A DNA stretch of 64,000 nt from Hanleya hanleyi. Its lineage: Eukaryota; Mollusca; Polyplacophora; Lepidopleurida; Hanleyidae. The position numbers and the translations under genes were made by a program. Where the stretch lies: assembly GCA_036873755.1 (NCBI GenBank), contig JAVTVY010018931.1, forward strand, positions 19,566-83,565, in the 5' to 3' direction. Positions within the stretch are counted from its first letter, which is position 1, and each line of letters begins with the position of its first letter. Below, one piece after another: positions 12,637-22,977 of the stretch. The notes below the pieces were generated by a model. That model was not told where the DNA came from. It saw only the letters and a list, made by a program, of their open reading frames with translations, and did no database searches.

Positions 12637-13330
12637 TTGACGTAGAATTAGTTATAAATTTAAATATATAGCTTAAGGCCATGCATGATATGCATGATGT
12701 CAGTCTAATAACTACACCCACTTGAACATATTGTGTATATTTACCTCTTCATACCACATGGACATATTTCTGGTGGGGTCACGAATAGTTAACTCGTAAA
12801 CATGTTCTTGATTTGGGTTCTACATGATGTGATTAAAAACCTGCTGATCTCTGGAGTGAGAGAGTTGCAGAGGGGAGGGGTAGGTAAGATTGCTGCATAG
12901 CCAGTCTTTTTTATCTATTTCTATGATCAGTGTTTTTATCCGATCACAATGTACAAGAACAAGCACTACGACAAAACTCCTGTACTTTACGGGCTAAAAT
13001 AATGAATGTTTTAAGGCTGAAAAATTGTGACAAGAATTGTTTTTTTTTATTAAATTTGCTCATCACTGCTCAGATTATGTTAAATATTTTGGATGTTTTG
13101 ACTGTTCTGTTCTATCTTTGGCACAATTTGTATTCAGAAGCTGTCTCCATGTATTCCATATTTTTCAGGCCAGTGTTAGCTCTCTTCAAGAGTAAAACTG
13201 TTCTGTTGTTTGATACTGATGAATATTGATACTGATCAATAATCATTTGTATACCTCAGCTTAGAAATTCAGAGAGATATTGTTTATGGTAAATGACCGA
13301 ACGGGTTACACAAACTATTGCTTGGTCTAA
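12637..13330 (+). other. SLC25A1 3' untranslated region (proximal part)
   Basis: This follows the stop codon with no other coding signal. The 99-residue plus frame at 12930-13229 has no recognisable content. The transcript probably continues to one of the AATAAA signals at 13768-13773 or 13907-13912. Confidence 0.5.
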
Positions 13331-13490
13331 AGGCCCATTCTCCTATTTTGTAGTAACAACTCTGTGGGAAATCCCCTCTTCTATTTCATATGACTTGTAG
13401 CATGGGACTAAAATCATGAGTGTTCTGACGATGCAACTCAGTTGTATGCTACAAGTTGTTACAACAAATTGTTACTGTCAGAATGGGCCT
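13331..13490. mobile_element. MITE, 160 bp, TAA target duplication
   Basis: Inverted ends AGGCCCATTC / GAATGGGCCT are flanked by TAA at 13328-13330 and 13491-13493. Three-base TWA-type duplications are characteristic of PIF/Harbinger-related MITEs. It sits in the putative 3' UTR of SLC25A1. Confidence 0.65.
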
Positions 13491-13767
13491 TAACAATGGC
13501 ATGGCCTTTTTATCACCATTCCTGTATTTGAATGTGCTAGCCCAGGAAGTACATGGGACGGGATGGGGGGGGGGGGGGGTTGGTGGGGTGAGGTGGTATA
13601 AAGCAATTTAACATTAGGGCGATATGATAAATGGTGTATAGGTGGTTGGGATCTCACCTCCCCCCCGCCCCCCTCTCTCTTTTTATTTTTTTTCTGGAAC
13701 AGCCTGAATTTCAGTGGTGGTTGTCAAAGTAGATTTGTTCTATGGTTGAAATAATGTGAATTTTAAT

Positions 13768-13773
13768 AATAAA
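13768..13773 (+). terminator. Candidate poly(A) signal AATAAA for SLC25A1
   Basis: This is the first canonical AATAAA I find downstream of the SLC25A1 stop, about 1.1 kb away. A second copy lies at 13907-13912. Neither is confirmed by transcript data. Confidence 0.4.
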
Positions 13774-14374
13774 CATTTATATGTTTGGTGTAAAAATTTT
13801 GAGAAATAGAACTTTGCAAAATGCTACATGTATTTTTGGTTCGACAACATTTGGAAATATTTAGTGCAATTTAAGGTGCTATTCCACAATTACAATTTAT
13901 TGCAACAATAAACATGTACACTTATTTCATGTAAAGTAATTCTTTTCAAAATATAGAATTGTATATGCTTTTATTTATCACAAAATTTCTTCTTTACTTG
14001 GGGCCAGATTCTCGGAGCTGATTACTGTGCTTGTACATGATTTATTTACGTTTTTCAGTTTTGTTACTGTTCCCTGGACAGAGAAAGTGTTATAATTATT
14101 TACATGATGATATTACTAAAAGTCTATGGACAAGTTTAGAGATTCTGTTGATTTTGGAGACCTGTTTGTATATATTTTGTGAAGATAAGGGGATGGTAAT
14201 GTAGATAATAATTGCACCACAGGAAGTGCCATTTCCTACCTAGAAATGGTGTGGTAATCATTAATTAATTGAAACAAATCGAAGGAATGGTATAAATGTC
14301 ATAAAAATGTAATAATCTCTTCTAAATTTAGGGGGTGGTTTTTGATTCTGAATTTGAGGCGGGTAGAATGTTAA

Positions 14375-14757
14375 AGCCCGGCGCATACGAGCACATGAAA
14401 GCGCAAGCAACAGGATATTTGAACGCGTGTGACTGAATATCTCGAAAATCGTCCCGTGTGCGGGAAGTGGAAACGAGATTTTGTTGCAAGCAACAGGATC
14501 CAAAGTTTCAGCGTGTTTAATATTTCGGTGACAGAATCTCCGGATAAATTTGCGCCGGGAATTTGCTCGTGTGCGGTGAATGGGAAACTCTGTATCCTGT
14601 TGCCGCAAACTTCAGCCAATTAAAAGCGAGGTAGATATGTGATGATAGCTCATGCGGAGTTGCAACACTGTCACCTCGTGTGTGGGCAAAGCAGAACAAG
14701 GATCCAAAATCGCCGGCGTCCAAATATCTTGTTGCTTGTGATTTCATGCGCCGGGCT
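14375..14757. mobile_element. MITE, 383 bp, AGCCCGGCGCAT ends, TAA duplication
   Basis: The ends AGCCCGGCGCAT / ATGCGCCGGGCT are inverted and flanked by TAA at 14372-14374 and 14758-14760. Further inverted stretches lie inside (CAAGCAACAGGATATTTG near 14402 against CAAATATCTTGTTGCTTG near 14721). The open frames inside it on both strands follow from its internal symmetry and are not genes. Confidence 0.75.
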
Positions 14758-15816
14758 TAATGAAGTGATAGAATGAATGATTAGAAAATTCAATGACTAC
14801 CATGTATACAATCATCCAGTACTGTGTATCTGTTATCTGTTGTGACTGCAGTTCCCCGGTCAGATTACCTGCACTATGATTATTACCAACTGCTTTCACT
14901 GATTGCAGTAATTTCCCATTTGAGATATAGTGTACCTGTAAATTTGATAGTAATAAAGTACACGCAGTCGCTTGTGGTTGTGACAAAATTATGATACACG
15001 TGTGTCCTTGTAGGTAGTGCAGGAACATATTTTACTCACATTTTATACATCATTTTGGAATATAATATTTGACCATTATGGGCTTCCATACCAAGTCTAT
15101 ACAGCATGGTTGCATGCAGTTTTACTGTTTTCTTGACCGTTACTTGCAGGAAGCTGGTTCTCTCACAGATTATGTGGCATCATTCAGAATCTACGCATTC
15201 ATTCCTATACTTGCAAAATTTTCCATTTACCTGTTACATCACCTTTGAATCTTTTATTTACTAGTTTACCTACTACATGTACAGTACATCAGATTTAATG
15301 ATATATCTGTAATGCGAATTGGCATATATTTCACAGGATTGTATGTGTTGATTAGGTACCATGGAATATTGTTGTGCAGGTACATGTAATTTTGTTTAAA
15401 CAGTCTAATATTTATATGGAAGTACATGTATTTTGTAGTGCATGTTATTTTGTACAGCCCTATTTCTGGGAGATTATACAGTCAGTACTGCCAAGATTAA
15501 AAGATAATATTAGTCCAGCTAGAGATTTCATGTGACAATATGTTGACAACTTGCACTTTGTCAGTTGTACAGCCATGTAATATACATGATACAGTATTCA
15601 CATCTAACATCTAGGGTCACTGTCTCAATGATTTATAGCTGAATGCCTATAGAGAATTAGACAGCAATACACTAACTGATATGTGTGCAAGACTATATAT
15701 GTCGGGGACCAAACTGATAAATCTTGTTGACACGAAATCTGTGTTTTGTTGTTGATAATCTTCTAAACTGTCACAAGTTTACTCGGAGTGCTGAGGCAGT
15801 ATCTGAACAGAGTGTG

Positions 15817-16035
15817 GTAATCTCTCTAGTAATTCAATCCCCCCCCATAAAAATTCAATCAGCTGTTCAAATAAATTTGATCACCCTCTAAAATCATTGA
15901 AATGATGAAGAAATAATGGATTATCTGCATGCTTTTGAACCATTTTGTAAAACTTCATGTTCCAATAAATTTGATCACCCCCTGACTTCATAATGCAAAA
16001 TTTAACTTCCTGTGATTGAATTATTAGAGGGGTTA
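15817..16035. mobile_element. MITE-like inverted repeat, 219 bp
   Basis: GTAATCTCTCTAGTAATTC at 15817 is mirrored by GAATTATTAGAGGGGTTAC ending at 16035. The interior is AT-rich with two AATAAATTTGATCACCC copies. I could not settle a target duplication. Confidence 0.6.
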
Positions 16036-16137
16036 CTGTACATTCATACTTGTATTTTGGGTTGAATCATTCAATTTGATCCATTCTTCTCTCTCTCTGA
16101 AGAATGTGGTGGAGAATGTAAACAAAAGTGAAAAATT

Positions 16138-16423
16138 AAACATTTATAATCAATGTTACTATTTATTATCAAATCAAACCTGCTATTGCTATGCCTATAT
16201 CCTCCTCCAGGAGATCCGATTAAAAGTCATCTCCCCTTAGGGAGCTCAGTCGGGTTACTCTGCTCCATGTGCTCACATGAAAACCTCTTTCTTTCTACTG
16301 CAGCCTGTAGTGTGTGTCTATGCAAGGCCGTAAAGTGAGAGGTAGGATGGGTGGGCAATCAAAGCAATAGCAGGTTTGATTTGATAATAAATAGTAACAT
16401 TAATTATAAATGTTTAATATTTA
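16138..16423. repeat. Fold-back around the right terminal repeat of DIRS copy 1 (candidate internal complementary region)
   Basis: The arm 16138-16193 is the reverse complement of 16366-16423. Both contain GTTACTATTTATTATCAAAT and AACCTGCTATTGCT. The right terminal repeat lies in the loop. DIRS elements are known to carry an internal region complementary to their extreme ends, used to make circular DNA. The position and orientation here fit that role. A third, partial copy of the phrase (CACCTGCTATTGCTATGCC) follows at 16438-16456. Confidence 0.6.
16219..16313. repeat. Right inverted terminal repeat of DIRS copy 1
   Basis: CATCTCCCCTTAGGGAGCTC onward through GTCGGGTTACTC and CATGTGCTCACATGAAAACC matches the reverse complement of 22890-22977 with only a few differences. 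Confidence 0.9.
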
Positions 16424-17410
16424 TTGCTCAAATCTTCACCTGCTATTGCTATGCCACACTACCAACAGATGGAGGTAGGGACCTCGGCCTTGTTGTAGTT
16501 CCTGTAGTTTTGCAGAGTAACTCGTGTGATAAGCAATGTAAAACGGAAAGAAAAGTACATACCAGGCAACTTTTGAATACAAGGTGTCCATCTTATACCA
16601 TAGTCTTAATTGCCGTCTTACACCAACTCTCTGTACTTTAATCCCTTGTTACTGACACGAATATACCTAAAAGTAATACTCACTGATGTGTCCGGTCTTG
16701 TAAGATGTCTTGTGAGTTGGCTGCTGGCGGACTTGCTGAGGCGATCATGTACTGTGGTGGACATGTAAGTTGGCCGACTAGCTGCGACGATGCTGAAAGT
16801 TGGTTGACTTGCTGCGATGATAAACTCCCCTTGTTTGGAAAAGCTACTGGACCACATGCTGGGCAGCCACCAGCGGCCCAAGTGTGGTCACTCTATCTGA
16901 TTGTACTGACATGTCTCTCAGATAGAAGTCGGTAAAAGTTGAATTGGCACTCCAAGCACAGGATTGGACAATGTCATCCAAGGATAAGTTCTTCCATAAA
17001 GGCCATGATGTAGCGATGGCACGAATCTCATGGGAAGAAGCGGAGGCCAGAATGGGGGAGTGTCAAGGGCGAGTTGATATGTCCACTTAATGGTCTTCAA
17101 CCAAGAAGCCACTGTATTCTTGGTGATGTCACGAACTGCAGCTGGCTGAAGAGACGGGAATAACAGTCGATGAGATCCCCGAATAGGGTCAGTACGACTG
17201 AGGTAGTGACGAATAGCTCGTACAGGATGTCGTCATCAAGGCCACGAACAAAGTCTGTTAATGCAGGGATAGAGTACAAACGTTGAGCACAAGGACCTTG
17301 GCGCACAGCCTCATTTTTGGCGATGAACTCTGGAACGGGACGAAAAGAGATGCGAGACTAATCTGCCGTCCAGGTCAACGACTTTCTCTCCCGAGCGTGA
17401 AGCTCGGATA

Positions 17411-18402
17411 CTGTAAAACATGAAACTTTCACGACATGAAACTTTCGCGATTTTTCAATTTTAAAAAATTCGCGACATGAAACTTTCGCGATTCTATCTG
17501 TTCCAGAAAAGAAAATAATTTACAAATATATCATACTAATAGACATGGGAAATACATACCGGGGGCGGCAAAATCGGCAAAGCCATGTGTATTCACATGT
17601 GGGTGCGCTCATTATGGTCGTTTCACAGTATCAACACCAGTCTAACAAAAGGCAGTTTCCTGACTGTTGGGGGCAACTTATTTCAATCCCGCTGTTTCAG
17701 CCTTAAAAGGAATTCCCGTCGGTAAACAAACCCCATATCGCGAGATATCATGCAGATACAGTTGTCATTCGAACTCCGCTAAAGTAAATAAATACCGCAC
17801 AGAAGAGCTCCAGTCGTTAGATCTCGGCGGGAATGGAGCTTTCAAAGCCCCCCTAATAGACCAGTTCACCGCGTGGTATGGAGATATTGTTTCGGAAGGG
17901 CTGAGAAGTGAAAAATCTGTACAGGATATCAAAGTTGACTTGAAACTTTCCACATTGAAACCTAAACACGGGATGTGGATGGTGAAGGCCCAAGAACAAC
18001 TCAGAAACAACACGTCTGCTATCCTGTAGTGTTTCAAAACAACCGGCATCAAGGCGGCATACGAGGACAATGTCGATCGTTTCTAGTATTACATTTGCTT
18101 CACATAGGTAAGTCTTGGGACTAATGCAGCAGAAGTAATTGTACTAGTATACTCTTACATTAAACTGTATCCGGTGCTTTAAACAGTCGCTTCTGAATAA
18201 AGCTTAGGCGGTGAGACCATTAAAACTGTACTAATGTCGAAAACAATTGCTCTCATCACCTTTCTCTGTCGTTGTTATTGCGTTCTTGTGTTCGCCCTTG
18301 TCAAATGAACATGTTTCTTTCGCGTGCATGAAACTTTCGCGATTTATTCCAATCGCGAAAATCGCGTAAGTTTCATGCACGCGAAAGAAACATGTTTTAC
18401 AG
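17411..18402 (+). mobile_element. 992-bp TA-flanked DNA element (pogo/mariner-type) inside the DIRS recombinase
   Basis: Ends CTGTAAAACATG / CATGTTTTACAG are perfect inverted repeats. Each is flanked by TA (17409-17410 and 18403-18404), the target duplication expected of the Tc1/mariner/pogo superfamily. The left end carries three direct CATGAAACTTTC copies. The right end (18309-18398) is one long near-perfect hairpin built from the same CATGAAACTTTCGCG motif. A 120-codon frame at 17667-18029 has the flavour of a DDE transposase C-terminus (LSTLKPKHGMWMVKA, then TTGIKAAYEDN after the stop), so this looks like a deleted derivative. The splice-site-free insertion breaks the host frame. Confidence 0.75.
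17667..18029 (+). pseudogene. Transposase C-terminal remnant inside the TA-flanked element
   Basis: This is a 120-codon open frame. Residues 70-105 (DQFTAWYGDIVSEG, DIKVDLKLSTLKPKHGMWMV) resemble the end of pogo/Tigger-like DDE transposases, where a K(L)S.LKP.HA.W segment is followed by a KAAGI box. That box is just past the stop as TTGIKAAYED. The DDE core is absent. The family link comes from remembered patterns and is tentative. Confidence 0.4.
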
Positions 18403-18707
18403 TACTCTAGAAGCCAAATCGAAGGCTGAGAGGAAAGCAGTCTTGTAAGAAACAGCTTTAATAGAGGCTAGAGGTTCGAAAGGTGGACGAAGAAGAGCAC
18501 TAAGAACCACTCCAATATCCCACTTCGGTAACAGTTGTCGAGTACGGCGAGACTGTAATGCGAAGGCATGTAGGAGAGCAGAGATGTCATTCAGACTAGT
18601 GTTGATACCGGTCGAAAGACGTAAAACCCTAGCCAAAGCTGACCGGTACCCCTCAATGGTGCTGATTTGAAACCTATCTCGATATAGGTGAAGGAGGAAG
18701 TCCGCTA

Positions 18708-20757
18708 CTAAGGAACGAGAGGCAGTGTTGGGATCGATGTCACGTTCTCGGCACCAGTAGATGAAATAAGCCCACTTAGATTGATAGAGCTGCGATGTGG
18801 AAGATTGATTGGCTGAAACCATCGTCTCTGCAACTTCTGCTGAAAACCCTTGGTCTGTGAGTGCACCCTGGATAGTCTGCAGACGTGTAAGTTGAGCCAC
18901 CGCGGGTTGAGATGGATTATCCCGTGCGGTTGACGCAACAGGCGTGGCCAAACTGGAAGGCGTCGTGGAGGGGCGGTGAGAAGAGGAACCAGAGCCGGAA
19001 ACCACGGACGACGAGGCCACCACGGAACCACAAGCAGGATGACGCAGGCGTGCTGAGCAATCTTTTGAAGAACTTCCTGAAGCAGGGCAATGGCAGGCTA
19101 GGCATAGGATCATTGCCGGCATCATTGAAAACTGTTGACCGCTTCTCTCTTGCAGGAAACAAGCCTATGTTTATGTATACTATGATTGTTTTGAATTTGG
19201 TGCTAATACTGTTATATGGAAATTGAATAGGTCTTTGGATTATGGATGCGGATTTTCTCTAATGGACGACGGCTGAATTATGAATGACGGACCAGACGCT
19301 TGTAATAGTATGCAAGGAAGTTGTCCCAGCTGATCGATAGAGCATCGATGGCGAAGGCTTCAGGGTTCAGAATCGGGCTGACGAAGAGGGAGAGCTGTGC
19401 ATTGTTCCTCGTCGCAAACAGGTCGATCAAGAAGGACTCCCAAATGCTGGTGATGCGATGGAAGACCTCCGGATGAAGCTGCCATTCAGTCTGAAGCACG
19501 GTGTCGGGACGAGAAAGGCAATCCGCCAAGACATTGAGCCGACCCAGAACATGGCGAGCAGTGAGATGGCAGTGATGTATCAGAGCCCAGTCGAAAAGAT
19601 CCCACACCAGACGAAACGTTGAGGAAGATCGGGTGGTACCCATCTTGTTGATGTGAGCAATGACAGTAGAGTTGTCCGTTGCGATGAGAAGGGACGAATT
19701 CAGGAGAAGACAACTCCAATGCTGAACTGCTAGGATGACTGCCTTCATCTCCAGAAGGTTGATATGAAGTCTGGCATCCAACATCGACCATCTGCCAGAC
19801 ACCTCTAGGTCGTCCAAATGGGCTCCCCAACCAGTCCCGGAAGCATCGGTGTAGAGATGGTAATCCGGAGTCGGAGGTTGGAACGGAACTCCCCGCATGA
19901 CATTGTGGTGGGACTGCCACCAAATCAGATGTGGTTGTGGAGACGTCAACACCGACACTAAAGGATTGAGGGATGACGTCTGAAGATAAGGAAACAGATG
20001 GTACTGCAGTGGCTGAACTTGGAGACGTCCGTAATGAGTCAGGTCCTGCGTGGATGCGAGTAGCCCTGGAAGGCTTTGCCAAAGCTGAAGAGGCTGAAGA
20101 AGTTGATGACAAAAACTTTAGTACCAACGTCTGAATTTTGATTCAACAGTCCTCCGGGGGACGTACCAGTTGATGACGAGTGTCGAAAACTGCCCCAATG
20201 TAACGATGAAGTTGTGCTGGTACCAGCTCTGACTTCTGAGGGTGAGGAATGAACCCGAGATGTTGCAGAATAAGCAGAGTGAACCGGATCGGAGCATTGA
20301 GAAGAGACTTGTCCGCCGCCCACATGAGGATGTCGTCTATGTAATGCCCCGTAGATGGAGAAACGCTATGACTGGAGAAGTGATCTGGCAGAAGTGAAGG
20401 ACGAGGTCGAGAGATGAGTCTGGGTTGGGAATGGAAGTTGAAGAGGAATCCATTTCTTAATGTCTCGAGAACCCAGACGTCGTCTGTAATGAGCTGCCAA
20501 TTCTCCCAGAAGTGTTGCAAATGGCCGCCGCCGACCTGATGACTGAAAGGGCGGGCAGATGAGTCTATGATATGCAGATGTGAGATGGAATGCAGATAGT
20601 CACTTGGTGGAAGCACCTCTCCCTCTGAAAGACTTCCCACGCGTGGTGCGTCGACCACAGGAACGTGAAGACTTGTCGAAGGGACGAAAATTACCAGGAG
20701 GCAAACCCTCTCATTGGGTAGACCTGGATGCTCGATTCCGATTTGACCTCCGCTCAA
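18708..20757 (-). pseudogene. DIRS copy 1 RT/RNase H with RT-core deletion
   Basis: From 20757 downward the frame reads LITDDVWVLETL, SRPRPSLLP and then jumps almost directly to YIDDILMWA (20332-20343). About 430 bp of RT fingers/palm present in copy 2 are missing. After PPED the frame shifts. RNase H is then open at 19278-19958 with YTDAS, NLLEMKAV and IATDNSTV (the D, E and D residues). Around 19120-19300 an extra stretch of about 160 bp separates it from its C-terminal extension (VPWWPRRPWFP, 18708-19031). Catalytically dead as RT. Confidence 0.8.
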
Positions 20758-20795
20758 AGGAAAACGCTGGACGCCGAGCCGCTGCGGAAAGGAGT

Positions 20796-22788
20796 CTAGA
20801 AGTCCTCTCCAGACTCGATTGCGTTGTTGAAGACAAACTTAGAAGTTAACGGCTCATGCAACAGTTGGTTTTTAGCAAAAGCCAGAACTTCGGACTTGGT
20901 GTCGCGAAGCAATGCTCTTCGCTGCGCTGGAAGAAGCGAGACATAAGAAAAAACACCTGCCTCAATGACCTGACGATTAGACTTGTTGAGTGTGTCAATA
21001 AAACCTCGTAAGTAGGTGAGGCGACCAGGAGACAAAACAGCCGAACCATCAGATCGGAGTATGGCAGGATCTAATGTAAGACGAGATGTAGCAAATAGAA
21101 ACTAGTCCGTGTACGACGTAATACATTGAATGGCAAGCAACATCTCCAGAAGATTATCAACAACTTTGACGGAGAACCCAAGGGAAGACGATTTAGAAAT
21201 CTTCAAAACTTGGTCCAAATCCCGATCGCATCTAGGAGGTTTGTCTGGAAGCACGCCATCATGAAGTTGGTAAAACGAAAATGTGGGTTTCTTAAACTTG
21301 TTGTCGTCCTCAAGCCGACGTTCAAAGACAACACAATTAGACGCCCAAGCCGGAGACGGTGCACAAGTAAAGGATGTCGCTGGTGAATCGGACAAAATGG
21401 CGGAAGAAGCCGCTGTCGCACACTTAACTCTAGAACGAGAAGATGAAGAGACAGCAGTAGTAGTAGGTTCGGGCATCTCAGGAACGAGAGCCAAAAGAGC
21501 CTCCATCTTGTCTTCAAATGATAACGAAGACGCATGTACAGATTTGTCAGAAGAAGACAAAGAATCCAGACTAGAAGACTTAGACGTTGAAGTCGAGCGA
21601 CATTCAGGAGAAAAGTCGTCGGGGACCTCGATGAGAAGCAGACAAGAAATGATCAAGAGAATGATCTCGAAATGGTGTCCGGGAATGTCGATCTTGACGA
21701 TCTCGATAAGGATGTGTAAGAAAACGACGTGGTGAACCAAGAGCACGGGAACGGCGTTGTGGCGTACGGGAACGATGTACAGGTGTATGAGAATGACGTG
21801 CCGACGTACGGGAACAGCGTTGTGGCGAACGAGAACAACGTACAGGTGTATGAGAACGACGTGACGGCGTACAGGAACGTCATTGTGGTGAATAAGAATA
21901 ACGTAATGGCGAACAGCGTTGCGGAGAACAAGAACGGCGTTGTGGTGTACGAGAACGTCGCTTAGGTGAACGGGAACGACGTTGTGGCGTACAAGAACGA
22001 CATTGTAAGAAATCAACTGAGGTTGAAACCGTAGGCTGATGTAAATCCGAAACTCGAAGAGTCGCAGTGGAATCCGAACGAGCAGCCGTAGTCCGCGGAG
22101 CTGTTTTGGACAAAACAGATGTAGAAGAAAGCCGAGATTTAAATCGCAGAGGCGAAGTCGAAATCCGTTGCAGCTTTTTCTTTTTCATAGTACTAGACTG
22201 TGAAAGGACATCTGACAATAGATTGGGTGAAGTCGAAACCCGCGAAGCTGAAATCTTTTGTTCGCCGATAACAAAAGATCACTCAGGGAAGGCCGGTCGC
22301 CACTTGGAGACGGGATCCTTTGTTATCCCAAACAAAGAAACGGACCTGGACTTAGTCTGGGTCGTGGTGATAAGAACTCGTCTGGCGGCTTGGGGACTGA
22401 TTTCCACCTGTCTAACTTTACGACTAGGGGGGACTCTAATAGATGAGGAAAGTGACATGGTAGGACTGAGAAGATGAGATACTTCCAGACGTGAACTAGG
22501 AAGATCTTCATTAAATTTAAAATCGCCGATGAGAGCAATTTCATTTTGATGTCTCTCGTCGGCAGATAAACTAAGATCCTCAGAAACACGTAACAAGAAC
22601 GCACGCCTAGCCTGGGCATAATTCTTCCAGGTAGAGTCGTCCCAGTTCAGGCACTCCAGACATGTGGCCTGCCGATAACAAAGATGTCTTTTGCATGAGA
22701 AGCGGGTCGAATGGGAATCCAAAACAGACCAAGAATGACGACAAGAACGGCAAGATTTAAAATTTTCATGGACTGTAAGATCAGACAT
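20796..22788 (-). pseudogene. DIRS copy 1 gag-like ORF1, frameshifted
   Basis: It starts MSDLTVHENF at 22788 with a Cys-rich N-terminus (CRSC, CKRHLCYRQATCLEC) matching copy 2. An RS-rich middle follows (RRSRSPKRRSRTPQRRSC, near 21900-21990) and then KMEALLALVPEMPEP. Near 21102 a stop interrupts the frame after SYTD, and homology continues to SLLPAQRRALL and FVFNNAIES around 20820. At least two frame changes separate the segments. Confidence 0.8.
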
Positions 22789-22889
22789 TGTGACCAAATA
22801 ATCTGCAAGTAGTTAGCTAAAGAAAATAACCCTAGGTTACGACTAAAACTAGAAATAACAGGAACTCTTTCAAACACGTCTACACACGT

Positions 22890-22977
22890 GCAGATGCAGG
22901 AAGAAAGAGGAGGTTTTCATGTGAGCACATGGAGCGGAGTAACCCGACTGAGCTCCCTAAGGGGAGATAACTTATTC
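22890..22977. repeat. Left inverted terminal repeat of DIRS copy 1
   Basis: On the - strand it reads ATCTCCCCTTAGGGAGCTCA, CGGGTTACTC and ATGAAAACCTCCTCTTTC. It is mirrored at 16219-16313. The ATG of ORF1 follows about 100 bp inside. Confidence 0.9.

Larger units (their letters stand above)
16844..19031 (-). pseudogene. DIRS copy 1 tyrosine recombinase, interrupted
   Basis: The N-terminal core-binding part (SAEVAETMVSANQSS, STIEGYRSALARVLRLS) reads on the - strand from about 19031 down to 18405. After the inserted element the frame resumes with SELHARERKSL around 17400. The catalytic half retains the Arg (ASR before the insertion), the HEIRAIATSW box near 17025 and the nucleophile Tyr in FYLRDM near 16925. 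A stop follows at 16844-16846. One further frameshift lies near 17050. With the insertion it cannot be functional. In DIRS elements this enzyme replaces the integrase and recombines a circular DNA intermediate into the genome. Confidence 0.8.
16138..22977 (-). mobile_element. Degenerate DIRS-type tyrosine-recombinase retrotransposon (copy 1)
   Basis: Reading on the - strand, the order is a left terminal repeat (22890-22977), gag-like pseudogene, RT/RNase H pseudogene, tyrosine-recombinase pseudogene, internal complementary segment and right terminal repeat (16219-16313). Inverted terminal repeats together with a tyrosine recombinase instead of a DDE integrase define DIRS-like elements. The copy is inactive: the gag is frameshifted and has a stop, about 430 bp of the RT core are missing, an extra stretch interrupts the RNase H extension, and a 992-bp DNA element sits in the recombinase. 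It lies between the convergent SLC25A1 and MEAK7 genes. Confidence 0.85.

Noticed and set aside
14261..14747. Overlapping open frames of 64-115 codons on both strands
   Set aside because: They lie within the MITE at 14375-14757, whose self-complementary sequence opens several frames. No family match.
21283..22477. 150- and 136-codon plus-strand frames
   Set aside because: They are antisense to the broken gag of DIRS copy 1 and mirror its biased RS-type codons.
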